Shown here piece after piece: positions 1 to 6,070 of a stretch of DNA of 8,016 bases. The stretch is from a bacterium. GTDB lineage: Bacteria > Bipolaricaulota > Bipolaricaulia > UBA7950 > UBA9294. Each line of letters opens with the position of its first letter. The stretch's first letter is position 1. Where the stretch lies: NCBI GenBank assembly GCA_030671645.1, contig DAOVHV010000036.1, positions 1-8,016 on the forward strand, read 5' to 3'. The notes under the pieces are model-generated. The model searched no databases. It saw nothing but the letters and a program-made list of their open reading frames with translations, and had not been told where the DNA came from. A program made the translations under genes and the position numbers.

Positions 1-595
1 CAAGGTTTGTCTGGGACTCAGCTACGCGACGACTCCACGGGGCGCGCAGCACATGGAGGCACTTCATGATCCGGCCGCAGAGTCCGACGGTCTCGGCAAG
101 TACGGTGTGTCCGAAGTGGGCGTCTATGGCCCGTTGGACCGGTTTTCCTGGAATAAGAAGCCGAGGTTCATCAAAGTCTATCAGGATCTCGCATCGTTCT
201 CGAATTCCGCCATTGCCTGCGCATACGTCGGGTTCGACGCGGCAATGAATTTGGGCCTCAACCCCTATCCGATCCTTCGAGAGGCGATTTACGCTGCAAC
301 AGGCATGGAGATCGGAGCTCGTGAGATGCTTGAGATCGGAGAGCGCAACTTCAATCTGCTGAAGATCGCTGCAGCCAAGGATGGCTACACGAGACAGGAT
401 GACGATCTGCCCGCGCGACTAAAAGAGGCACTCCCGAGAGGTAACAGCGCCAATGCCCCCATACCCGATGACGTCCTTCAATCCCAAATAGACGAATACT
501 ATACGCTGCGCGGGTGGGACGATTTCGGGCCGACGGAGGAGACGCTGATTCGTCTCGGAATGCGCGAATTTACCGGATACCGGAATACAAGCTAA
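1..595 (+). CDS. Aldehyde:ferredoxin oxidoreductase family protein, C-terminal part (5' end outside window)
   Basis: The reading frame is open from base 2, with no start needed inside the window, and ends at a TAA at 593-595. The visible ~197 residues align along their whole length with the C-terminal third of the complete AOR at 2045-3889. Shared blocks include LGLSYA..PRGA.H, SFSNSA, IGERN..LL, a GY...DD.LP stretch, a GWDD.GPT block and a final RLGM. A Cys in the SNSAIAC segment aligns with the fourth [4Fe-4S] cysteine of the family. An ATG at position 53 lies inside this conserved region, so it is internal and not the start. AORs use a tungsten bis-pyranopterin cofactor to oxidise aldehydes to carboxylic acids while reducing ferredoxin, in the cytoplasm. 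The divergence from the downstream AOR suggests an old paralogue with a different substrate or role, not a recent duplication. The family call is secure; the substrate is unknown. Confidence 0.93.
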   Translation, partial: KVCLGLSYATTPRGAQHMEALHDPAAESDGLGKYGVSEVGVYGPLDRFSWNKKPRFIKVYQDLASFSNSAIACAYVGFDAAMNLGLNPYPILREAIYAATGMEIGAREMLEIGERNFNLLKIAAAKDGYTRQDDDLPARLKEALPRGNSANAPIPDDVLQSQIDEYYTLRGWDDFGPTEETLIRLGMREFTGYRNTS

Positions 596-599
596 TCCC

Positions 600-1676
600 A
601 TGTACGATCGCAGAAAGGCCGACGATCTTCGCCAGCGGATCGACTCCTTTGATCGAGTCGATCTCGCAATGCTTCCGACACCGCTCGTGGAACTGAAGAA
701 TCTGTCGCGTGTGCTTGATGGTCCGCGGATCTTCATGAAGCGCGACGACCTGACTGGGGGTATCACATTCGGGGGAAACAAGACGCGAATGCTTGAGTTC
801 CGGATGGCGCCGGCGATTCAAGCGAATGCCGACATCGTGGTGTCCGGCTTTGGTGTCCAGTCGAATCATGCTCGCCAAGTTGCAGCCGCTGCGCGGAAGC
901 TCGGGATGGACGTCAGTCTCATTCTGCGGCGGACTCCGTACGAGTCGGCCGCGTCGATTCAAGGCAACTTGTTGATCGACTTTTTGTTGGGCGCGCAGGT
1001 CCAGATAATCGATGCGACGATTGAGGAGCAGGCCGAGAGAATCGTTGAGGAGGTCGAACGGCAGAAACGCATGGGACGACGTCCGTACGAGACCGGGTAC
1101 CACGACGAGGATTTAAGCGCCGTCGCGTATGTGGCGTGCGGATTGGAGCTTCACGAGCAGTTCGACGCGATGGGGATTGAGCCAAGTTTGCTGATGGTCG
1201 CATCGGAAGGTGCAACGCAGGCTGGACTTCACCTATTCGCCTCACATGTGGAGAGCAGTTGCCGTATCGTGGGAGTCAACATGGTCGACTGGGTCCCGGA
1301 TATTCGCGTACGCATCTCCGAGATCGCCAATGCGGCAGCGGCTCGTCTCAAGCTCCCGGATCGCGTGATGCCCGAGGATATATCGAATGTCGAATTTACG
1401 TACCGCGGTCAAGCCTATGGGATCCCGACCGAGGAGGGTTTGGAGGCGATCCGCCTTGTCGCCGAGACCGAGGGAATACTTCTCGAACCTGTCTACACCG
1501 CCAAAGGCATGGCTTGTCTCATTGACGAAATCCGGGATGGGAAGATCCGCCGAGACGAGAGCGTAGTCTTCCTTCACACCGGAGGGCTGCCTGCGCTGTT
1601 CTGTTATGCTGACGTATTTCAGTTCCCGAAGTCTGGTTTGGAAGAGTTGGACGATGGAGGAGAGAAGCAGCGATGA
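600..1676 (+). CDS. PLP-dependent enzyme of the D-cysteine desulfhydrase / ACC deaminase family
   Basis: This 358-residue protein has the family hallmarks: the LPTPL segment near residue 25, MKRDDLTGG at 46-54, and FGGNKTRMLEF at 57-67 with the presumed PLP Schiff-base Lys61. QSNHARQVAAA follows at 87-97, LEPVYTAKGM at 295-304 with a likely catalytic Tyr299, and HTGGLPALF at 326-334 near the cofactor. Relatives catalyse deaminative elimination on small amino acids: D-cysteine to pyruvate, H2S and ammonia; L-cysteate to pyruvate, sulfite and ammonia; or ACC to 2-oxobutyrate. The loop that in relatives I remember reads roughly GSGGTxAG here reads SEGATQAG (about 202-209), so the substrate may differ. 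The ATG at 600 follows the preceding stop by 4 nt with no clear ribosome binding site, which suggests translational coupling to the upstream AOR. Its stop overlaps the next start. The family is sure; the exact reaction is not. Confidence 0.9.
   Translation: MYDRRKADDLRQRIDSFDRVDLAMLPTPLVELKNLSRVLDGPRIFMKRDDLTGGITFGGNKTRMLEFRMAPAIQANADIVVSGFGVQSNHARQVAAAARKLGMDVSLILRRTPYESAASIQGNLLIDFLLGAQVQIIDATIEEQAERIVEEVERQKRMGRRPYETGYHDEDLSAVAYVACGLELHEQFDAMGIEPSLLMVASEGATQAGLHLFASHVESSCRIVGVNMVDWVPDIRVRISEIANAAAARLKLPDRVMPEDISNVEFTYRGQAYGIPTEEGLEAIRLVAETEGILLEPVYTAKGMACLIDEIRDGKIRRDESVVFLHTGGLPALFCYADVFQFPKSGLEELDDGGEKQR
1656..1662 (+). promoter_or_regulatory. Ribosome binding site for the TIGR04076-like gene
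   Basis: GGAGGAG lies 10 nt before the ATG at 1673, inside the 3' end of the PLP enzyme gene. It supports that start despite the 4-nt gene overlap. Confidence 0.75.
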
Positions 1677-1987
1677 ACAAGGTCCGCATTACCGTCCTGA
1701 AAAAGATGGTGAACCCAGATCTGATTCACGAACTGGCCACCCCGGGTTTCCAAGAGAAGAGCACGGAAGGTTGTGATCGGTTCCAGATCGGGCAGACGTT
1801 TGATGTGAAATGGGATGAGATTCCGCAGGGGTTCTGTACATGGGCGTGGGCGGATATCCAGCGCGACGTATCCTCAATGCTGATGGGAGCCGATGCGCAC
1901 TGGGTTGTTCCGAAGGGCACGATTGTCACCTGCTGTACTGATGGGTTCCGTCCGGTGGTCTTCAAGGTCGAGCGGCTGACTGAATAA
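1673..1987 (+). CDS. TIGR04076-like small cysteine-containing protein, function unknown
   Basis: The 104-residue product matches my memory of the TIGR04076 family in length and pattern. It begins with a basic VRITVLKK strand. It then has EGCDRFQIGQTF (32-43), PQGFCTWAWADI (51-62), and a C-terminal CCTDGFRPVVFKVE (87-100). Cysteines fall at 34, 55, 87 and 88; the spacing could suit metal or redox chemistry, but this is inference. No signal peptide or membrane segment is seen. It overlaps the PLP enzyme stop by ATGA and is followed 57 nt later by an AOR gene, so it is co-transcribed with AORs on both sides. It may be an accessory or redox partner, but no function is established that I know of. 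Family assignment is by pattern recognition only. Confidence 0.8.
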   Translation: MNKVRITVLKKMVNPDLIHELATPGFQEKSTEGCDRFQIGQTFDVKWDEIPQGFCTWAWADIQRDVSSMLMGADAHWVVPKGTIVTCCTDGFRPVVFKVERLTE

Positions 1988-2044
1988 TCGACAGACGTGA
2001 CGAGGTTCTTTGACAAGAGAAGTGTGAGCGAAGGAGAGATATAA
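1988..2044 (+). other. 57-nt intergenic gap before the second AOR gene
   Basis: This is the largest gap in the plus-strand operon. It contains the ribosome binding site of the next gene. A TTGACA hexamer at 2010-2015 has no suitably spaced -10 box. I see no terminator hairpin, so the AOR is probably part of the same transcript. Confidence 0.5.
2031..2036 (+). promoter_or_regulatory. Ribosome binding site for the complete AOR gene
   Basis: AAGGAG lies 8 nt before the ATG at 2045. The translated start (GCFGIYLDVDLSSG) matches the usual AOR N-terminus, so spacing and homology agree on this start. Confidence 0.8.
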
Positions 2045-3889
2045 ATGAGCGGTTGTTTTGGAATCTATCTTGATGTTGACCTGTCGAGCGGACGAATCGG
2101 CCAGTACACCGTTGACCCGAATTGGACATCGCTCTACCTCGGCGGACGAGGTATTGCCGCCCGAATCCTCATTGATCTCGTGCCCCCAGAGGTCGATCCG
2201 TTGGGTGAGCAGAACGTAGTCATATTCGGGACGGGACCGCTGCAGGGAACGGGTGTTGCAGGTGCCGGCCGACACGTTGTTATGACGAAATCTCCGAAAA
2301 CGGGGAGTCTGGTTGGCTCTTACGCAGGCGGATACTTCGGACACGAATTGGGCCGTTCGGGATACGACGGGATCATCATTCGTGGGCGGTCGGATTCTCC
2401 GGTCTATCTTCTCCTGCAGAACGGCATCGCGGAACTACACCCCGCAGATGAGCTGTGGGGGCGGACCACCGGGGAGACTGATGATACGCTTCGTGCACGG
2501 CATCCCGGTGTCCGCGTTGCCTGTATCGGACCGGCCGGGGAACGCCTCGTGCAGATGTCCTGCGTGATCCACGATAAGACCCGATCTGCCGGACGTTCGG
2601 GAGCTGGATGCGTGCTTGGCTCCAAGAAACTGAAGGCCATTGCGGTTACGGGCTCGAAAGAGAAGCCGCTTGCTGATCCTGAGGGATTCAAGAGAGAACG
2701 CACGAGCTTTCTTCAATCCATTGCGAACGATCCTGGTAAGCGTCGACTCGGTGAATTGGGTACTCCCGGGGTGCTTCTCAGTTTGGACGAGATTGGGGCT
2801 TTGCCGACGAAATTGTTTCAAGAGGGAACGTTCTCCGAAGCGGAACTCATCAGCGGTGAGCGAATGGCCGAGACGATCCTCGTGGATCGAGAGACGTGCA
2901 CCGGCTGTCCGATTCGGTGCAAGCGAGTCGTGCGCACAACCTCTCACGACGTAGAGGTCGATCCCGCCTATGGGGGCCCGGAGTATGAGACCCTTGCAGC
3001 ATTCGGCTCGCTATGCCTCTGTTCCGATTTGGACACGATTGCGTTGGCCAACCAACTCTGTAACGCATACGGATTAGACACCATCTCGTGCGGTGTGGCG
3101 ATCGCGACGTTAATGGAGGCGTCCGAGCTTGGACTTGGCGAAGTTGAAGTTCCATGGGGATCGTCCGATGCGATTATCGAGTGGATCCATCGGATCGCGC
3201 AGCGTTCGGGGATCGGAGACCAAATTGCCGAGGGTGTCGATGCATGGGCAAGAGAGATGGGAATCCCGAGTGTGATGACGATCAAGGGCGTCGAGCTTCC
3301 GATGCACGAGCCTCGGGGAAAGGCGGGTCTCGGACTGTCCTACGCGGTTAGTCCTCGCGGCGCGACACACCTGGAGTCCATCCATGATACAATGGCAGAG
3401 ATAGCTCCGCCGTCGCCCGAGATCGGAATCCACGAGCCGATGGATCGCCTTTCGATAGCGAACAAGGCCAAGCCGATCGATGCCTACACACAAATCTCGT
3501 CTTTCAGTAATTCCGCGGTCCTGTGCTTGTTCGTTTGCAGTCGCACGGGATCAGGATACAACTATCCCGCCATTCGTCGCCTCGTCGAACTCGCTACCGG
3601 CCGTCCCCTCTCCGTGGAAGAGATGATGCGAATTGGTGAGCGGAACATGGCCCTACTGCGCATCTATTCAGGCATGGTGGGGTACAAACGCGTAGATGAC
3701 AGACTCCCGAGCCGATTCTACACCCCGTTGCCACATGGGGGATCGGCTGGGAAACCACTCGACGAGGAGGAGTTCCGACAGGAGGTCTCCACCTACTACG
3801 AACTGGCAGGATGGGACGATGCGGGACCGACCGACGAGCGCTTGCGCCGCCTGGGGATGGACGACCTGGTGGGACGACTGGTTCGCTAG
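2045..3889 (+). CDS. aor: Aldehyde:ferredoxin oxidoreductase, tungsten-pterin enzyme
   Basis: The 614-residue length is typical of the family (about 600-620). The N-terminal domain has the LDVDLSSGRI and YLGGRGIAARIL blocks, GTGPLQGTG (62-70), and SPKTGSLVGSYAGG (83-96), which form the pterin-binding part. The [4Fe-4S] ligands are visible as Cys285, Cys288 and Cys292 (CTGCPIRC) plus Cys494, the same spacing as in Pyrococcus furiosus AOR. GGPEYET (310-316) carries the conserved glutamates and THLESIHD (441-448) the conserved active-site-region histidine. The enzyme oxidises aldehydes to acids in the cytoplasm and passes two electrons to ferredoxin; the reverse reaction is possible at low potential. 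Two pterin-contact motifs of the DxxGL(C/D) type read NAYGLD (340-345) and NSAVLC (489-494), with Asn in place of Asp. It is the last gene of its operon. The substrate is unknown; the symbol is used at family level. Confidence 0.93.
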   Translation: MSGCFGIYLDVDLSSGRIGQYTVDPNWTSLYLGGRGIAARILIDLVPPEVDPLGEQNVVIFGTGPLQGTGVAGAGRHVVMTKSPKTGSLVGSYAGGYFGHELGRSGYDGIIIRGRSDSPVYLLLQNGIAELHPADELWGRTTGETDDTLRARHPGVRVACIGPAGERLVQMSCVIHDKTRSAGRSGAGCVLGSKKLKAIAVTGSKEKPLADPEGFKRERTSFLQSIANDPGKRRLGELGTPGVLLSLDEIGALPTKLFQEGTFSEAELISGERMAETILVDRETCTGCPIRCKRVVRTTSHDVEVDPAYGGPEYETLAAFGSLCLCSDLDTIALANQLCNAYGLDTISCGVAIATLMEASELGLGEVEVPWGSSDAIIEWIHRIAQRSGIGDQIAEGVDAWAREMGIPSVMTIKGVELPMHEPRGKAGLGLSYAVSPRGATHLESIHDTMAEIAPPSPEIGIHEPMDRLSIANKAKPIDAYTQISSFSNSAVLCLFVCSRTGSGYNYPAIRRLVELATGRPLSVEEMMRIGERNMALLRIYSGMVGYKRVDDRLPSRFYTPLPHGGSAGKPLDEEEFRQEVSTYYELAGWDDAGPTDERLRRLGMDDLVGRLVR

Positions 3890-3898
3890 CGTCGTTCG
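3890..3898. other. 9-bp convergent junction between the two operons
   Basis: The AOR stop (TAG, 3887-3889) and the stop of the opposing ThDP enzyme (TCA on the plus strand, 3899-3901) face each other across 9 bp. A weak 5-bp inverted repeat, 3874-3878 with 3891-3895, spans the junction without a T-run. Transcripts from the two sides may therefore overlap. Confidence 0.6.
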
Positions 3899-5569
3899 TC
3901 AGCGCACGTACTCTCGGAACGCCTCAGGAAGATCGGACGAGTCAACCTCACAGACGATGACTGCTGGCTGCCCCGCTTGATTTGCACTTCTCGCCCGTTG
4001 AAGCGCTGGGGCGACTGAGTCCTGATCTGTGATGCGCTCGGCGTAGCATCCGTAGGAGCGTGCAAGACCCACGAAATCCGGCTGGGGATCGAAGTCCACC
4101 GCGATGTAGCGTCCACCAAGAAGTTGTTCTCGGTACTTGATCCAGCCAAGCGAGTCGTTATTGAGAATGATCCATGTGATCGGAGTCTTCATCTGTACGG
4201 CTGTTGGGATGTCCTGGTTGTACATCTGGAAGGCTCCATCTCCGGTGACACAGACGACTTGGCGATCAGGCCGTGCCAACTTTGCGCCAACCGCGCCCAT
4301 AACGCCTGCCCCCATGCATGTTTGCTCTCCAGGGGCTACACTGCCGTCAAGATCGAGCACACGATAGTAGGGGCTGTAGTAGCTCCAAAGATCCTGACTG
4401 CCGTTCTCGTGGATGAGAATGGTGTTCTTCCCGAAAACCCGGTTGATCTCGTACACGACACGTTTGGACTTGAGTGACTCGACCGTGAGGCACTCTGCCT
4501 CCACCTGCGCCTCATAAGAGTCCTTCTGCTCAGCAATGCGCCTACAACGATCCATTGCAGAGGAAGATGGTCCGAGTTCCTTTACACCATCGAGCAACTG
4601 GCGAAGTACGAGTTGCGCATCGCCAAGGAGCGCAATGGTTGGGACCAGATTACGACTAAGCTCCTCGGCACAGATGTCGATCCGAATCAGCTTGGCGTCG
4701 CGTGGAAACCACGCCCAGGTTCCCGTCTGAGTCTGTTCGAGACGTGTGCCGGCGGCGAGGATTACGTCGGCCTCTTCCAGTAGACGTCGCCCGAGACGCG
4801 TTCTATACAGCCCGACCTGCCCAACGGACAATGGGTCATCCTCAACCAGGCTCCCGCGCCCCGACGGTGTCGTCAGAACCGGGGCACCCAGCACTCGCGC
4901 CAGATCGATCAATGATTCGTGGCCGCGGCTGTGTCGAACGCCCCCGCCGGCCACGATGACAGGCGTTTGAGACGCACAAAGGAGGCGAGCGGCTTTGTCG
5001 ACCCAGGCGGGATCTGCACCGGAACGGACGCGTTGAATCGAGGGGATATACTGTCCGGTGGCAACCGAGGCGCGCCCCGCATTGGGTGGAATCTCCAGGA
5101 AGACCGGCCCAGGCTGCCCGTTGGTGGCGACACTGAACGCACGGTGCATGGCCCAGGCGATTGTCTCCGGCGATGCGATTCGGTGCGCCCACTTGGTCAC
5201 CGGGCGCATCATCGCGAGGTGATCAGATTCTTGGAACGCGCCGCGGCCCTCGATGGCCGTGTCGATTCCTGGACACGGGGCGATGACCGGGGCACAGGTG
5301 GCCAGCGACTCGAGCATCGGCGCAACGAGGTGGGCGATCCCTGGTCCCGGAGGCGCGTAGCAGACGGCAGGACGACCGCTGACCAGGGCATACGCCATTG
5401 CCATGAATCCTCCGGCAGCCTCGTGGCGAACCAGTACCGGACGAACACGCGGTTCGTCGTACAACGCGTCATACAGGTCGGCTGGATTGCCTGGAATGCC
5501 AAAGACATATTCCACACCCTCGGCAACCAATGCCGAGACTACAACGTCCCACCCTGTCCGTTCTCTCAT
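3899..5569 (-). CDS. Thiamine-diphosphate-dependent enzyme (acetolactate synthase / 2-oxoacid decarboxylase superfamily)
   Basis: The 556-residue protein has the three-domain layout of the superfamily. The N-terminal pyrimidine-binding domain has FGIPGNPADLYDAL (23-36) and VRHEAAGGFMAMAYA (47-61), with the presumed catalytic Glu50, then GAFQESDH (110-117), which resembles acetolactate synthases. The middle domain runs from about 185 to 330. The C-terminal domain carries the ThDP/Mg signature: GDG at 443-445 and NN at 470-471. Family reactions are decarboxylation of a 2-oxoacid to an aldehyde, or carboligation. After NN the sequence reads NDSLGWIK, where acetolactate synthases usually have a GM-V type segment, so true acetolactate synthase activity is doubtful. 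No paired small regulatory subunit gene is visible here. A ribosome binding site at 5575-5580 fixes the start. It follows RidA by 33 nt and is last in its operon. Confidence 0.88.
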   Translation of the reverse strand: MRERTGWDVVVSALVAEGVEYVFGIPGNPADLYDALYDEPRVRPVLVRHEAAGGFMAMAYALVSGRPAVCYAPPGPGIAHLVAPMLESLATCAPVIAPCPGIDTAIEGRGAFQESDHLAMMRPVTKWAHRIASPETIAWAMHRAFSVATNGQPGPVFLEIPPNAGRASVATGQYIPSIQRVRSGADPAWVDKAARLLCASQTPVIVAGGGVRHSRGHESLIDLARVLGAPVLTTPSGRGSLVEDDPLSVGQVGLYRTRLGRRLLEEADVILAAGTRLEQTQTGTWAWFPRDAKLIRIDICAEELSRNLVPTIALLGDAQLVLRQLLDGVKELGPSSSAMDRCRRIAEQKDSYEAQVEAECLTVESLKSKRVVYEINRVFGKNTILIHENGSQDLWSYYSPYYRVLDLDGSVAPGEQTCMGAGVMGAVGAKLARPDRQVVCVTGDGAFQMYNQDIPTAVQMKTPITWIILNNDSLGWIKYREQLLGGRYIAVDFDPQPDFVGLARSYGCYAERITDQDSVAPALQRARSANQAGQPAVIVCEVDSSDLPEAFREYVR

Positions 5570-5574
5570 CGTTG

Positions 5575-5580
5575 CCTCCT
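5575..5580 (-). promoter_or_regulatory. Ribosome binding site for the ThDP enzyme gene
   Basis: A perfect AGGAGG on the minus strand lies 5 nt before the ATG at 5569, in the 33-nt gap after the RidA gene. It decides the start. Confidence 0.85.
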
Positions 5581-5602
5581 ATCTTGCGGCGTGGGTACCC
5601 AC

Positions 5603-6070
5603 CTACTCCACCCGAAAGACAAATTCGATTTCTACCGGGATGTTGCCGGGAAGGTTGCTGGTGCCGAGAGCAGCCCGTGCGTGACGTCCGCGGTCCCCGA
5701 AGATCTCAACCAACAGCTCGGACGCCCCGTTGATTACGCGTGGCTGATCGTGGAAGTCGGAGGCGGAATTGACGAAACCCCTCACGTGCACGACTTCGGC
5801 AATCCGATCCAATGAACCGATAAGGTCTTGAACCGCAGCCAGTCCGTTGAGTGCGCAAAGCCTCGCCGACTCGTATCCCTGTTCCAGTGAAACGTCCGCG
5901 CCGACTCGACCGACGTATGGGAAACAACCGTCTTTGGCCGGCCCTTGACCCGATACGTAGACTAGTGTGCCAACCTGCTTCGCCGGTACGTATTCGGCGA
6001 TCGGGCTGACGACCGAAGGAAGAGTGATCTTCAGCTGCGATAGTCTCTTCTCAATACGATGTTGTGTCAT
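5603..6070 (-). CDS. RidA family (YjgF/YER057c/UK114) protein, enamine/imine deaminase-like
   Basis: The 155-residue protein resembles the longer RidA subfamily that begins RL..L.I.LP and carries VYVSGQGP (37-44), GADVSLEQGYESARLCALN (57-75), NSASDFHDQPRVINGASELL (101-120) and GRHARAALG (128-136). Arg132 aligns with Arg105 of E. coli/Salmonella RidA and Glu147 with Glu120, so the catalytic site looks intact. RidA proteins hydrolyse reactive enamine/imine intermediates such as 2-aminoacrylate, released by PLP enzymes, to 2-oxoacids and ammonia in the cytoplasm. A longer in-frame ATG at 6193 would put 41 unrelated residues on the front; the start at 6070 has a perfect ribosome binding site and is preferred. 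It overlaps the upstream threonine-synthase-like gene by 20 nt. Position between a PLP enzyme and a ThDP enzyme fits a role in the same pathway. Confidence 0.9.
   Translation of the reverse strand: MTQHRIEKRLSQLKITLPSVVSPIAEYVPAKQVGTLVYVSGQGPAKDGCFPYVGRVGADVSLEQGYESARLCALNGLAAVQDLIGSLDRIAEVVHVRGFVNSASDFHDQPRVINGASELLVEIFGDRGRHARAALGTSNLPGNIPVEIEFVFRVE

Noticed and set aside
2010..2015. TTGACA hexamer as a -35 promoter box before the second AOR
   Set aside because: No -10 hexamer lies at a 16-18 nt spacing; the nearest AT-rich stretch overlaps the start codon.
3874..3895. Inverted repeat ACGAC/GTCGT as a bidirectional terminator
   Set aside because: The stem is only 5 bp with a 12-nt loop and there is no T-run on either side.
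4919..5815. Plus-strand open frame of about 298 codons opposite the ThDP and RidA genes
   Set aside because: It lies antisense to well-supported genes, crosses the boundary between them, lacks family motifs, and has the Arg/Gly/Asp-rich composition expected of a GC-rich antisense shadow.
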